Shown: positions 23,157 to 31,343, counted from the stretch's first letter. The stretch: DNA of 51,198 bases from CAYLXN01 sp964586855 (GCA_964586855.1 CAZPHO010000005.1:1-51198), one strand, 5' to 3'. A program made the numbers and translations. Notes: generated by a model not told the origin, from the letters alone.

Positions 23157-24059
23157 TTATCTGTCAGTTGCATCGATGATTGCCGACTGGGTTTGGACTT
23201 GAACCCATCCCCATTTAAGTCGGGCCTCCATCTCCATCTTACGGAGAATTGGGTCGGTAAGTGATTCAGCCACCATCTTGTTGGCCTCGGCTTCAGCGTT
23301 GGCATCAATCAGCTTGACGTCGGCTTCAGCCTGGGCTTTGACTTTGACCTGGTCGGCTTCAATTTTTGCCTTTTCCAGAGCTTGCTTGGCGGTTTCAACG
23401 CCTTTTTTCGCTACGGCCTCAGCCTGAATCGCTTCTTCAATCTGAGAGCCAGCATCAGTGTCGATTAGGGTCAGATTGTAAAAATCAATCCCTCGTTCAC
23501 TGAGTGCGGTCTTTAAATTCTCCTCAATCTTAACATAAACCTCATTTCGTTTTTCTCCCAGTAGATCAATAATATCATACTGAGTGGTCACGCTTTCAAT
23601 CACTCTTTGAGCTAGCGGACCTATCAACTTGGCGTCCACGTTTTCGATCGTGCGAAACTGCTGAAACACCGTGAAGGCGTTCTCAGGATTGACTCGATAC
23701 TTAAGATCGAGATGAATATTGACCCATTGGGCGTCCATTGTTTGCCCAGTAATGTCCGTTTTTTCGACCGTTTGAACCTCTGATGAGATTAAATAAATCC
23801 GGTCAATAAACGGAGTCTTAAAATGCATTCCCTCTCGGAGTACATTTTGATTGACTCCAGATAGGGATGAATATTTTACTCCCACGTTGTTTGCTGGGAC
23901 AATCACGACCGCATCGGCAGTCGAGACTAACACCACTAGCAATGGAAGGACAATCCATTGTCTTTTTCTCAAGCTCCAAATAGTTCCTGTACGGTCCTTT
24001 TCTAGGCCTAATAAGCCAAAAAACACCAAAGTTAAGCTAATTGCGATGATTATAAGCAT
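23157..24059 (-). CDS. SPFH/Band 7 (prohibitin-like) membrane protein
   Basis: A 300-residue protein: two N-terminal hydrophobic segments (about 2-18 and 35-55), an SPFH domain (about 50-215) beginning VIVPANNVGVKYSSLSG and containing GMHFKTPFIDRIYLIS and IDFYNLTLIDTD, then a long Ala/Glu/Lys coiled coil (about 215-270). SPFH proteins build membrane-associated ring or raft-like scaffolds, often limiting membrane proteases. Start ATG 24059 has AAGGAGG 8 nt upstream. The 200-nt region before it is presumably a leader with possible hairpins. A second SPFH protein of the slipin type is at 38835. Confidence 0.88.
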   Translation of the reverse strand: MLIIIAISLTLVFFGLLGLEKDRTGTIWSLRKRQWIVLPLLVVLVSTADAVVIVPANNVGVKYSSLSGVNQNVLREGMHFKTPFIDRIYLISSEVQTVEKTDITGQTMDAQWVNIHLDLKYRVNPENAFTVFQQFRTIENVDAKLIGPLAQRVIESVTTQYDIIDLLGEKRNEVYVKIEENLKTALSERGIDFYNLTLIDTDAGSQIEEAIQAEAVAKKGVETAKQALEKAKIEADQVKVKAQAEADVKLIDANAEAEANKMVAESLTDPILRKMEMEARLKWGWVQVQTQSAIIDATDR

Positions 24060-24262
24060 ACCAACGCCCTCCTTAAATTTGATAGCCGTCTGACAAGACG
24101 ACCTCAGTCAGATAACTACAAGTCGGTAATTTACTGACCGAGATCGTCTTTGGATAAGCACTTATCTGTAAAAGCTCAACTCAACAGAGTAACTCTACTG
24201 CGTAATATCATAAATTTGTAAATATGTCAATAAAAAAAGCCCAAAGATGGCTAACTTATAAA
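24060..24262. other. Intergenic region between SPFH gene and tRNA-Arg
   Basis: About 200 nt without a gene. It holds the SPFH Shine-Dalgarno (AAGGAGG, minus) and presumably its promoter and leader. Next to tRNA-Arg, around 24233-24255, a weak stem AGCC/GGCT followed by seven T on the minus strand may terminate the tRNA transcript. Confidence 0.4.
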
Positions 24263-24339
24263 TGGTGCCCCAGGAGGGATTCGAACCCCCGACCAAACGG
24301 ATAGAAGCCGCTTACTCTAATCCACTGAGCTACTGGGGC
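24263..24339 (-). tRNA. tRNA-Arg (anticodon TCT)
   Basis: Cloverleaf on the minus strand: acceptor GCCCCAG/CTGGGGC, anticodon loop CTTCTAT giving TCT, T-arm GGTTCGAATCC, encoded CCA. Confidence 0.95.
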
Positions 24340-24396
24340 CAGCCTAGCCGAATTATAGCATTTTTAACCAAAATATGCTACACTAGAGTTCGACTC

Positions 24397-24471
24397 GCGG
24401 GTGTCGTATAATGGCTAATATATCTGCCTTCCAAGCAGAGGCTGCGAGTTCGATTCTCGCCACCCGCACCA
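24397..24471 (+). tRNA. tRNA-Gly (anticodon TCC)
   Basis: Acceptor GCGGGTG/CACCCGC, anticodon loop CTTCCAA giving TCC, T-arm AGTTCGATTCT, encoded CCA. Followed after 3 nt by tRNA-His on the same strand. Confidence 0.95.
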
Positions 24472-24474
24472 GAT

Positions 24475-24552
24475 GGCGGATATAGCTCAGTTGGTTAGAG
24501 CGCCAGTTTGTGGCACTGGAGGCCGAGGGTTCAATTCCCTCTATTCGCCCCA
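24475..24552 (+). tRNA. tRNA-His (anticodon GTG)
   Basis: Acceptor GCGGATA/TATTCGC with an encoded extra G at -1 facing discriminator C73, the tRNA-His identity pair; anticodon loop TTGTGGC giving GTG; T-arm GGTTCAATTCC; encoded CCA. Confidence 0.95.
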
Positions 24553-24594
24553 AAATAAATCACTCAAGTCTATGGCTTGAGCTATTTATTTTTT
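24552..24594. terminator. Terminator between tRNA-His and the pilin cluster
   Basis: Long interrupted stem: AAAATAAAT and CTCAAG (24552-24568) pair with CTTGAG and ATTTATTTT (24576-24592), ending in T6. It closes the tRNA-Gly/His transcript and, on the other strand, the pilin operon whose stop codon lies within it. Confidence 0.75.
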
Positions 24595-25126
24595 AGTAGC
24601 AGGAGACGCCAGCGCCAGTGGTTTGACCCGAGGCGGCAATGCCAGTGGTTTTTTTGGTATAGTCCCAGTAAAGGATTCGAAAACCGACTACCTGATCACT
24701 GAGCGCGCAGCTGGAGTAGCGCAGGGCGTTTGGTCGAGATTCGTTGGGTGGATTGGCAAAATCGGTCACAATGTTGGTTCGGACGTCGTCCTTGAGCGGT
24801 AAAATCAGCGGACAAGCTTTCCAGTTAGCGTTCGAAGTGGTGTTGGTGCGACAGATCGAGGCATAGTTGTTGAGAGCAGACTGGACTTCGGTCGAACTAT
24901 AGATCGGTCGCTTGTCACCAATTACCGTCTTGTTGGTCACGGTGGGATCTGGGTCTAGACCTTCAGCTATGGTGATGATTTGCATCGCACGATTGTAGTT
25001 GCGTTGGGTTTCAGTTTTAGCGCGAACTCCTTCGTAGGCGACGATGGTGATTGAAGCAATAATTCCTAAAATGGCGACGATAATTAATAATTCGATGATA
25101 CTTAGGCCAGTTTTAAAGCTTTTCAT
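24593..25126 (-). CDS. Type IV pilin-like protein
   Basis: A 177-residue prepilin: short basic leader MKSFKTG, processing site before LSIIELLI with Glu at mature position 5, a hydrophobic helix (about 8-28), then a globular domain with four cysteines (ICRT, KACPL, SSCALS, VSCY), likely disulfide-paired. Start at ATG 25126 rather than the upstream ATG, because the leader is then normal and a TATAAT lies 6 nt before it (25138-25133), implying its own leaderless transcript. Pilins form surface filaments for attachment, twitching or DNA uptake. It shares the motif RILYWDYT with the neighbouring pilin's RVTYWDYT, so the two are paralogues. Confidence 0.88.
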   Translation of the reverse strand: MKSFKTGLSIIELLIIVAILGIIASITIVAYEGVRAKTETQRNYNRAMQIITIAEGLDPDPTVTNKTVIGDKRPIYSSTEVQSALNNYASICRTNTTSNANWKACPLILPLKDDVRTNIVTDFANPPNESRPNALRYSSCALSDQVVGFRILYWDYTKKTTGIAASGQTTGAGVSCY

Positions 25127-25212
25127 AAGCTTATTATACATCAAACTAGAAATTTTGGGGATAAAAAATAAGCCACGATGAGTGGCTTATTTTTGTATGA
25201 TTTATGATGGGG

Positions 25213-25623
25213 CTATGGACAAATTCCAGTGGTCATACTGGCAGTATTATTAATGGTGTAATCCCAATAAGTAACCCTGACGCCAGTAGTGGTTCCAGTT
25301 GTTGGACAAAGAGTAAAACCATAGCTATCTTTGGCTCCACTTGTTGGTATAGTGCCTATCTTTCCTTTTAAGGTACTGTCCTCTATAACTGAAGTTGGGT
25401 GCTTGTCTAGTCCAGCAGCATTCGCTGGGTAGGCGCCTTCTTCTGTGTAGTAGACGGCTACTTTGTCTATAATTGTTTTGGCATTAGCTTGAGCTTTGGT
25501 GGTATTAGCCCGGTTTTGGACGCCAGTGTAGGCGACCATAGTAATGGATGCCAAAATACCAATGACCACAATTACAATCAATAGCTCGACAATTGTGAAG
25601 CCTGATTTTCTGTTTTTGTACAT
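25213..25623 (-). CDS. Type IV pilin, probable major subunit
   Basis: A 136-residue prepilin with leader MYKNRKSG, cleavage before FTIVELLIVIVVIGILAS (Glu5 present), then an Ala/Thr-rich globular domain with two cysteines (TLCP, GICP). Small size, a near-ideal leader and its own consensus-type promoter with a Shine-Dalgarno leader (AAGGAG 9 nt upstream) suggest high expression and a major-pilin role; that is inference. It is a paralogue of the pilin at 24593 (shared YWDYT near the C-terminus). Confidence 0.9.
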   Translation of the reverse strand: MYKNRKSGFTIVELLIVIVVIGILASITMVAYTGVQNRANTTKAQANAKTIIDKVAVYYTEEGAYPANAAGLDKHPTSVIEDSTLKGKIGTIPTSGAKDSYGFTLCPTTGTTTGVRVTYWDYTINNTASMTTGICP

Positions 25624-25662
25624 AGAGATTTTCTCCTTATATGTTATTGATTTACATGACTG

Positions 25663-25691
25663 ATTATATAATAGCTAAAATTAAATTGCAA
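25663..25691 (-). promoter_or_regulatory. Promoter of the major pilin gene
   Basis: Minus strand TTGCAA (25691-25686), 17-bp spacer, TATAAT (25668-25663). A leader of about 35 nt follows with AAGGAG. Confidence 0.8.
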
Positions 25692-25708
25692 TAGGCTTAT
25701 GCTAATAT

Positions 25709-26509
25709 TTATAACGCAACTGAGATTGAGGCGGTGACAGGGGTGGTTTTGCTGGAGTTGCGATGAGCGATAGTTGAGGTCAGGGTGATGTCGATCATGG
25801 TGGCTTCACTGAGAGCCGCTTCTCTAGCGGCAACAGTGCTGCCGTCAGTGGCGGCTAGTATGGTCTGATAGTTATTAGTTGCAGTATTCACTAGTTTTTT
25901 GTAAGTAATGTTCATTGTGGCAGCATTGAGCAGAGCCTGGTCGTGCCCTTCACAACCAGGGGTGTTTGCAGGAGGGGCGCAAGTTGACACTTGCCAAGGT
26001 TTATAGGCTGTTTGGGTGCAGCGTTGGACGCTTTGAGGTAGAATCAATCGTCGGTAAAGTGTGTTATTAAAAATAAAATAAATCACATTCATGTCTAGTG
26101 GATCGGTGGTAGAGCAGTCAGTGCCAGAAACTGGTGCATAGCGGGCAACCTTGGCTACTTGAGCTAAATCATCTGTGTTGGTAGTAGTAGCTACGCCTTG
26201 AAGGATCATTATAAATCGGTTATTGCCTGAGCCGACACCAGATCCAAGCAACCCAGCTCTTTCAGTAGCCACAACTGGCACTTTTACTTCTGCCAGTGGC
26301 TTGCGACTGAGGGTAATGTCGCGCTCCATCATCGTCAGCGCTCGATTGATTTCAGTGCGAGCGTTGATAACAGTTACGTCAGCTTGCGATGAGTTTGATA
26401 ATTGAATAGAGGTGTAGACGATCCCAGCGACGATCAATAAAGCAATTGGGGCAATTACTAATAATTCGATCAGGGTGATACCAGGCATAAATTTGGGCTT
26501 AGTAGACAT
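25709..26509 (-). CDS. PilW/PulJ-like minor pilin
   Basis: A 266-residue prepilin-like protein: leader MSTKPKFMPG, site before ITLIELLVIAPIALLIVAGIV (Glu5 present), then a large globular domain with a helical INARTEINRALTMMERDITLS segment, typical of PilW/PulJ minor pilins, and several cysteines (GTDCST, QRCTQ, STCAPP, PGCEG). Minor pilins prime assembly or cap the filament. The ATG 26509 overlaps the upstream gene by 11 nt, so the three minor pilin genes 27444-25709 form one translationally coupled operon. Confidence 0.85.
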   Translation of the reverse strand: MSTKPKFMPGITLIELLVIAPIALLIVAGIVYTSIQLSNSSQADVTVINARTEINRALTMMERDITLSRKPLAEVKVPVVATERAGLLGSGVGSGNNRFIMILQGVATTTNTDDLAQVAKVARYAPVSGTDCSTTDPLDMNVIYFIFNNTLYRRLILPQSVQRCTQTAYKPWQVSTCAPPANTPGCEGHDQALLNAATMNITYKKLVNTATNNYQTILAATDGSTVAAREAALSEATMIDITLTSTIAHRNSSKTTPVTASISVAL

Positions 26510-26900
26510 ACAGCACCTGAACTTCTATTAGTTCCTTGCCTTTATAGGGGTATCTAAGGGTGGTTTCGACTCGAAAAAGATCGGGTAAGGTTGCTGATGG
26601 CTTGCTGACGCTTGAGGAAATAGTCATCTCAGGAAGTGAAGGCATAGATGCGTCTGGCACCTCATTGAAAGGCTTAGGGTAAGGGCCGGTAGCAAAGGAG
26701 GTTTTATTGGCGGCCCGCTTGCGTAAGTAGCTATAGGCGATGTCCGACGCCTTGGCAGAGGTGGTTGATCCAACTTGGTTTTGTAGGATGACGGCGTGGA
26801 GATTGAAGCCAGCGAACAGCAGAATTGAGGCGACTACCAGTGTGACCATCACTTCGGTGACGGTGAATCCAGATTGAGGTGATTTATTGTTGAATATCAT
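26499..26900 (-). CDS. PilV/PulI-like minor pilin
   Basis: A 133-residue prepilin-like protein: leader MIFNNKSPQSG, site before FTVTEVMVTLVVASILLFAGF (Glu5), then a compact domain (residues about 45-133) with no cysteines, ending VEVQVLYVY-like beta strands. Size and gene order (between a GspH/FimT-like and a PilW-like pilin) fit a PilV/GspI role. It overlaps both neighbours (17 and 11 nt). ATG 26900 has no strong Shine-Dalgarno and probably depends on coupling. Confidence 0.82.
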   Translation of the reverse strand: MIFNNKSPQSGFTVTEVMVTLVVASILLFAGFNLHAVILQNQVGSTTSAKASDIAYSYLRKRAANKTSFATGPYPKPFNEVPDASMPSLPEMTISSSVSKPSATLPDLFRVETTLRYPYKGKELIEVQVLYVY

Positions 26901-27444
26901 GATTGGTTATGTATCCTTGTTTATAAGTTTTGCGATTCAGCACAGCATCATAAGCGCTTGGCTCGATATAAATATAATGCAGTCGGTAACTAGAGCAGAT
27001 ATTGTTTGGAGCAGTGCCGCTACATAAAGCGCCTCCGATAGTTAGTGGTTGGTAGACCAAATTATTTAGTCGAGCGGCTTTGACGCTGTCGTTGGTGTAG
27101 TTAGCAATTGGTAGGGTTGCGCTGTTGGAGGTCGCCATCACAAATGTCAGATTGCTGGTTGAGTCATATTCTTTCATCATTTGTGTTGCCCAACCTTGGG
27201 TGTTCATTTGGGCTATGTTTGGAAAGCGGCCTTTTTCACCGAGGGACAAATTTCTAAACTTAGCAGTGTCGTACATGCCATCGATTAATTTGCCAATTGT
27301 CCGAGCATCACTAATTTTTTGCCGGGCTTCAGCCTGGTATTTTTGGTGCTGATAAGAGCTAAAGCCTATCAGCAACAAAATTGCCATAATTGCCAGAGTG
27401 ACTAATATTTCAACAATCGAAAAGCCAGCTCGAAAAGATTTCAT
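26884..27444 (-). CDS. Type IV pilin-like protein (FimT/GspH-like position)
   Basis: A 186-residue prepilin: leader MKSFRAG, site before FSIVEILVTLAIMAILLLIGF (Glu5), a helical KYQAEARQKISDARTIGKLID continuation, and a C-terminal domain with two cysteines (GALCSG, NICSSY). ATG 27444 is chosen since the leader is then of normal length and matches MKSFKTG of the pilin at 24593; TATGAT ends 6 nt before it (27456-27451), a leaderless layout. First gene of the minor pilin operon. No assembly ATPase, platform protein or prepilin peptidase is in the window. Confidence 0.85.
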   Translation of the reverse strand: MKSFRAGFSIVEILVTLAIMAILLLIGFSSYQHQKYQAEARQKISDARTIGKLIDGMYDTAKFRNLSLGEKGRFPNIAQMNTQGWATQMMKEYDSTSNLTFVMATSNSATLPIANYTNDSVKAARLNNLVYQPLTIGGALCSGTAPNNICSSYRLHYIYIEPSAYDAVLNRKTYKQGYITNHDIQQ

Positions 27445-27485
27445 GTCTTTATCATAAGCTGTTTGACCCAAAAGTTCAAGTCGTT

Positions 27486-28517
27486 TTAAGCTTTTATTTC
27501 AATCGGTTCTTGTTCGACAGTGATATGAAACAAATCTTCAATCGCGCTGACAATTTTTTGCTTGGCGGCCAGCAACTGAGCGTGAGTAGTGGCAGTTTCA
27601 TTGACTAAAATCATCGGATTGTGGGCGGGGACACGAATGCCATGCAGCAACTGATCTTTCATGCCAGCTTTGTCGATTAACCACGCGGTCGGAATTTTAA
27701 CCAGGCCATTTGGCTGCTCTTCACCATAAGGAATATCAGGGTAATCAGCCTTGATTTTGGCAAATTGTTCAGCTGGAATTTCAGCATTTTTGAAAAACGA
27801 ACCGGCGCTCGGAAACTGATGGTATTCAGGGATGCGCTGATCACGAACTGCTTTGACATATTCCCGAATTTTAACCGGTGAATAATCGGTTAGTTTGTGC
27901 TCAGTCACATAATTTTCAAGCGAAAAATAAAACGGTCGCTCGAGTTGACCAGGCCTGAGCGTGTAAGTCACGTCAGTCACAACATAACGATTTTTGTCTT
28001 GGGATTTAAGAATGCTATCACGATAGGCAAATTTTAATTGGCTTTTGCTCAGAGTGGTCAACTCGCGATTGTGCGAATCAAAGACCGTGATTTCATCAAG
28101 AATCTCCGACACTTCTTGGCCATAAGCACCGACATTCTGAAAAGGCGTGCCGCCGACAGTCCCAGGAATTCCACTCAAAGCTTCAGCGCCAGTTAGGCCG
28201 GCCTCAGCGGTGATGCCGACAAAATCATCCCAAATCTCACCGCTAGCAACTTTGTAAGTTGTGTGGTCGTCATTCTGCTCAAGCACCTCGATACCTCTGA
28301 GTCGGTTGAGCACGACGATGCCGTCAAAATCTTGGTCGGTGGCGATTGAATTGCTGCCTTCGCCCAAAATATAAACTGCGCACTGCTTATCGTCGGCCAG
28401 CTGATAAATTTCTGGCAGTTGGTCGGCGTCGGTCAGCTCGACCAAGTAGCGAGCTTTGCTGGTGCCGAGTTTGATAGTTGTCAAGTCTCTAAGTGATATA
28501 TTTTCTTGTAATTTCAT
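27486..28517 (-). CDS. murB: UDP-N-acetylmuramate dehydrogenase (MurB)
   Basis: A 343-residue MurB: FAD-binding N-terminal part with LGEGSNSIATDQDFDGIVV near 56-74 and GAEALSGIPGTVGGTPFQNV near 112-131, the catalytic serine in SAGSFFKN near 236, and the C-terminal domain. It reduces UDP-GlcNAc-enolpyruvate (product of MurA, 21579) to UDP-MurNAc with NADPH. Size fits the type I MurB class. Start ATG 28517 is preferred over 28547 because TATAAT ends 6 nt upstream (28529-28524) and the extra residues are unrelated to the family; leaderless mRNA expected. Confidence 0.95.
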   Translation of the reverse strand: MKLQENISLRDLTTIKLGTSKARYLVELTDADQLPEIYQLADDKQCAVYILGEGSNSIATDQDFDGIVVLNRLRGIEVLEQNDDHTTYKVASGEIWDDFVGITAEAGLTGAEALSGIPGTVGGTPFQNVGAYGQEVSEILDEITVFDSHNRELTTLSKSQLKFAYRDSILKSQDKNRYVVTDVTYTLRPGQLERPFYFSLENYVTEHKLTDYSPVKIREYVKAVRDQRIPEYHQFPSAGSFFKNAEIPAEQFAKIKADYPDIPYGEEQPNGLVKIPTAWLIDKAGMKDQLLHGIRVPAHNPMILVNETATTHAQLLAAKQKIVSAIEDLFHITVEQEPIEIKA

Positions 28518-28523
28518 GTTGTA

Positions 28524-28529
28524 ATTATA
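28524..28529 (-). promoter_or_regulatory. -10 box of murB
   Basis: Minus-strand TATAAT, 6 nt before ATG 28517; divergent from thyA. Confidence 0.7.
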
Positions 28530-28653
28530 GCCCAAATAGCTAGACAATGCGAATTTGTTTGCTAAAGTAAATACTAATCAAAAACAGAGAGTAGGAGGTG
28601 GGCAAACGCGCTGAAGTTAGTTTTGATGCACTTTTATAGAGAGGAGAATTGGA

Positions 28654-29544
28654 ATGAGAAAAACAATTCAGCTATCAAAAGCTGACCAATACTTTGTTGA
28701 GCACGTAACGAGGATTTCGGAAAACAAACCAGGCACTGGAGTTTACGATGATTTTGGTTTGGAGGTCAGGCCAGTTTGGCAGGACACTGGCGAGCCAGCT
28801 CATACTCGTTATATCCAAAATGTAACCGAGGTCTATGATCTTAGTAAGGGCGAGTTGCCGATTATTAGCCTGAGACCGATTAAGATTGACAAAGCTATAG
28901 GAGAAGCGCTATGGATTTATCGCGATGCCAGCAATAATCTAGTCACTTTAAAGACAAAATACAATATTGCTTGGTGGGATGCTTGGGATATTGGAGATAG
29001 AACTATCGGGCACTGCTATGGTTCGGTTATTAAACAGCACGACTTGTTTAACAGGTTGCTGCGAGACTTGGCTGCTGATTTGGCTGCTGGCAGCACCAGT
29101 CGCCGGCGGATTATGAGTCTCTGGCAGCAAGATAGTTTAGATAGCGTTCACGGTTTGGATCCTTGCGCATTCTTAACTGATTGGTCGCTCGTAGGCACAG
29201 GAAGTGAGCCAAGGCGCCTAAGCTTAACCTTAGTCCAGCGATCAAATGATTATATTGCTGCTGGTCATATCAATAAAATGCAATACGTAGGTTTGCAAAT
29301 GGCAGTTGCTCGTCATCTTGGAATTGAGGTTGGGACTTTCACTCATTTCATATTTAACCTGCATATTTATGATCGTCATTTTGTAATTGCTGAAGAGATG
29401 TTAGCTCGTGCCAATCAAGAATATCCGACTCCATCGCTTGCTATTAAGGCTGATGCTCCAGATATATTCAATATCATGCCAAAAGATTTTGAGTTAACTA
29501 ATTACGATCCGGCTCCGCAATTTCTAATCGATATTGCAGTCTAG
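28654..29544 (+). CDS. thyA: Thymidylate synthase (ThyA family, divergent)
   Basis: A 296-residue ThyA-family protein: dimer-interface arginines in GSTSRRRIMSLW near 146-157, the nucleophile Cys in GLDPCAF near 170, the dUMP-binding block LVQRSNDYIAAGHINKMQY near 192-210, and HIYDRH near 248. It would convert dUMP to dTMP with methylene-tetrahydrofolate, working with the dihydrofolate reductase at 30702. The usual P-C-H is P-C-A here and the loops differ from E. coli ThyA, so it belongs to a divergent branch. The nucleotide-specifying Asn (GHIN) is kept, favouring dUMP. Start is fixed by GAGAGGAG 7 nt before the ATG; an 80-nt leader precedes it. Confidence 0.88.
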   Translation: MRKTIQLSKADQYFVEHVTRISENKPGTGVYDDFGLEVRPVWQDTGEPAHTRYIQNVTEVYDLSKGELPIISLRPIKIDKAIGEALWIYRDASNNLVTLKTKYNIAWWDAWDIGDRTIGHCYGSVIKQHDLFNRLLRDLAADLAAGSTSRRRIMSLWQQDSLDSVHGLDPCAFLTDWSLVGTGSEPRRLSLTLVQRSNDYIAAGHINKMQYVGLQMAVARHLGIEVGTFTHFIFNLHIYDRHFVIAEEMLARANQEYPTPSLAIKADAPDIFNIMPKDFELTNYDPAPQFLIDIAV

Positions 29545-29550
29545 CTCTCT

Positions 29551-29572
29551 AAAACCCGCTCCGGCGGGTTTT
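29551..29572. terminator. Bidirectional terminator between thyA and the carboxypeptidase gene
   Basis: Perfect 9-bp stem AAAACCCGC / GCGGGTTTT with loop TCCG, A-tract left and T-tract right, between convergent genes. Confidence 0.9.
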
Positions 29573-30585
29573 TAATTTGAGGGTTTGCCGCTTGCGAAAT
29601 ATTGATTAATCGCAGCAACGATTTTGATGGTGTCTTGGCGCTGGAGCATGCTCGGCTGACTAAGACTCTCAAGCGGTGCGCCCATAACAACGATGACGAA
29701 ATTATGCTCGCCGTCAGAGGCGACCGTGGCCCAATTCAAGCCCGCTTTGATAGTTGTGCCAGACTTGCCACCGATAATTTTGACTGGCCCCGGCTGATTT
29801 TCTAGCTTCGTCAAAATAGTATGCTCCATCGCTATGCCCGCAGGATGTTCGGCTGTGGCAGCAGTTCGATAAGTTTTGGTGGTCATGATCTTTCGAAATC
29901 CAGGCTGGCTGGCGGCTTCAGCCATCAGCTTGACTATGTCACTAGCGGTGCTGAGCTGATTCGGATGATCGAGACCAGTGATATTAGCAAAAGTGGTTGA
30001 TTTCATGTTTAAATCCTTGGCTCGAGCGTTCATTTGCTCAACAAATTGGCTATTCCAGTCGCCAAAATGATTGGCTAGCACTTGAGCTGCATCAGCGCCA
30101 GACGGTAAGATTAGTCCATAGAAAGCGTCTCTGAGGCTAATTTTTTCACCGACCGCAAAGCCGGCCATCGCTGCATTGAGCGCTCGATATTGGCCGATCG
30201 ACGCGCCGACGGTTGTGAGCTCGGCTAGCATTGAAGCTTTTTCAAACGCCACTAGTCCAGTCATAACTTTGACTAGACTGGCTGGCGCCAACTTCAAATC
30301 ACCGTTTTTGGTAAAAATCATTTGCTTTTGGTCGAGATTATAAACTGCCACCGTCTGACTGCTAAATGTTTGCTCGGCGAGCATATCGCTTAGCGGCTGG
30401 TAGTTAGTTTTCGGTGGCTGAGTGTCCGCTGGCGCTGGTTTTGGGCTTGATGTGGTGACTTTTTGACCGCTATCTCTAGATTGGCTTTGCTGGTCTCGAA
30501 TTAAAAGTTGATTAATCAAGCCAGCCACGAGTGCTATGCCAGTTATTGCCAAGCCCATCGCCATCGGTCGATTTTTCTTAAGCAT
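29572..30585 (-). CDS. D-alanyl-D-alanine carboxypeptidase (peptidase S11, PBP5-like)
   Basis: A 337-residue protein: N-terminal membrane helix (about 8-27), Pro/Ser/Thr linker, then an S11 penicillin-binding domain. Active-site Ser-x-x-Lys is in PASLVKVMTG near 101-104, the second motif is PSGADAAQVLANHFG near 157 (S-G-A in the S-x-N place), and K-S-G is in GGKSGTTIKAG near 275. It trims the terminal D-Ala of peptidoglycan stems outside the membrane, controlling cross-linking. No C-terminal amphipathic anchor is visible, so the N-terminal helix is the anchor. TAAAAT lies 7 nt before ATG 30585, a leaderless layout. Confidence 0.92.
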   Translation of the reverse strand: MLKKNRPMAMGLAITGIALVAGLINQLLIRDQQSQSRDSGQKVTTSSPKPAPADTQPPKTNYQPLSDMLAEQTFSSQTVAVYNLDQKQMIFTKNGDLKLAPASLVKVMTGLVAFEKASMLAELTTVGASIGQYRALNAAMAGFAVGEKISLRDAFYGLILPSGADAAQVLANHFGDWNSQFVEQMNARAKDLNMKSTTFANITGLDHPNQLSTASDIVKLMAEAASQPGFRKIMTTKTYRTAATAEHPAGIAMEHTILTKLENQPGPVKIIGGKSGTTIKAGLNWATVASDGEHNFVIVVMGAPLESLSQPSMLQRQDTIKIVAAINQYFASGKPSN

Positions 30586-30701
30586 TTAGTCAATTTTAGC
30601 ACACTACCCAAGTTCGATAAATCGAGCCCGACTATGTTACAATATAAAACAACCAAACCATCAATCTGGCAGGTGTTTGGAAAACAAAGGAGGGGTTGAT
30701 T

Positions 30702-31289
30702 ATGACCAGTGCAGCTTTAGACAGAGTAGTGGCGATTGAATTATCGAAAAATCACCGACGTCGACCCGAGCTTCACATTAGCGTGGCTGTTGGCGAAAAA
30801 TATGAAATAGGCGTCGGTGACAGGCAGCTACTCGGCCGTTTCACCAAAGATATGCAGCGTTTTACCAATCTGACTACCGGGCAAGTGGTGATTATGGGGC
30901 GTAAGACTTTTGAGTCGTTCCCATCGAAGCCGCTCAGGGATCGGATTAACATTGTCCTGACCAGCAGCGATGATTTAGATGTCGTGGCTGATAATCTGAT
31001 GATCGTTCATTCGGTGGAGGAGGCTAGAGGCGAAGCCGAGCAGGCTGTGCTGACTGGTCGAGCCGATAAAATCTTTGTAATTGGTGGCGAAGAAATTTAC
31101 CGACAATTTTTAGCCAAAGATTTGATTGATTCAATTTATCTGACTCGAATCTGTGGTATTTTTGACGAAGCTGATAAGTTCTTCCCGTCGATTAGCAGTT
31201 TAAAATGGAAGCTAATTTACAGCCAACCCGAGATTGACCCAAGTGGGGTTGATTTGTACTTTGAAAAATATGTTCGTTTGCGAACCTAA
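30702..31289 (+). CDS. folA: Dihydrofolate reductase (FolA), divergent
   Basis: A 195-residue DHFR-family protein: the NADPH-binding VVIMGRKTFESFP near 65-77, INIVLTSS near 87, IFVIGGEEIYRQFL near 127-140, and C-terminal strands ending YFEKYVRLRT. It regenerates tetrahydrofolate used by ThyA. Two oddities: about 25 extra residues at the N-terminus, and the usual L/M-P-W loop is replaced by QLLGRFTKDM, losing the conserved Trp while the catalytic acidic residue (KDM, Asp) remains. Start ATG 30702, not the upstream TTG, because AAAGGAGG stands about 8 nt before it. Confidence 0.88.
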   Translation: MTSAALDRVVAIELSKNHRRRPELHISVAVGEKYEIGVGDRQLLGRFTKDMQRFTNLTTGQVVIMGRKTFESFPSKPLRDRINIVLTSSDDLDVVADNLMIVHSVEEARGEAEQAVLTGRADKIFVIGGEEIYRQFLAKDLIDSIYLTRICGIFDEADKFFPSISSLKWKLIYSQPEIDPSGVDLYFEKYVRLRT

Positions 31290-31291
31290 AG

Positions 31292-31312
31292 CCCGCTTTT
31301 GAGCGGGTTTTT
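31292..31312 (+). terminator. Terminator after folA
   Basis: 6-bp stem CCCGCT / AGCGGG with loop TTTG and a T5 tail, starting 2 nt after the stop. Confidence 0.8.
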
Positions 31313-31330
31313 ATTTAGCCACAAAGTGAG

Positions 31331-31336
31331 TATAAT
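31331..31336 (+). promoter_or_regulatory. -10 box of the ABC exporter operon
   Basis: TATAAT with 7 nt to ATG 31344; leaderless layout. Confidence 0.65.
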
Positions 31337-31343
31337 ACTTCTC

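Noticed and set aside
28588..28653. Leader of thyA contains GAGAGTAGG and CGCGCTGAAGTTAG, reminiscent of the tetrahydrofolate riboswitch start
   Set aside because: The remaining conserved parts and closing 3' strand do not fit in the short leader. An Infernal search with the THF model (RF01831) would settle it; a clear hit would reverse this.
29572..30585. Inactive carboxypeptidase because S-x-N reads S-G-A
   Set aside because: S-G-A-D-A occurs in other S11 enzymes as far as I recall, and SxxK and KSG are intact, so loss of activity cannot be claimed.
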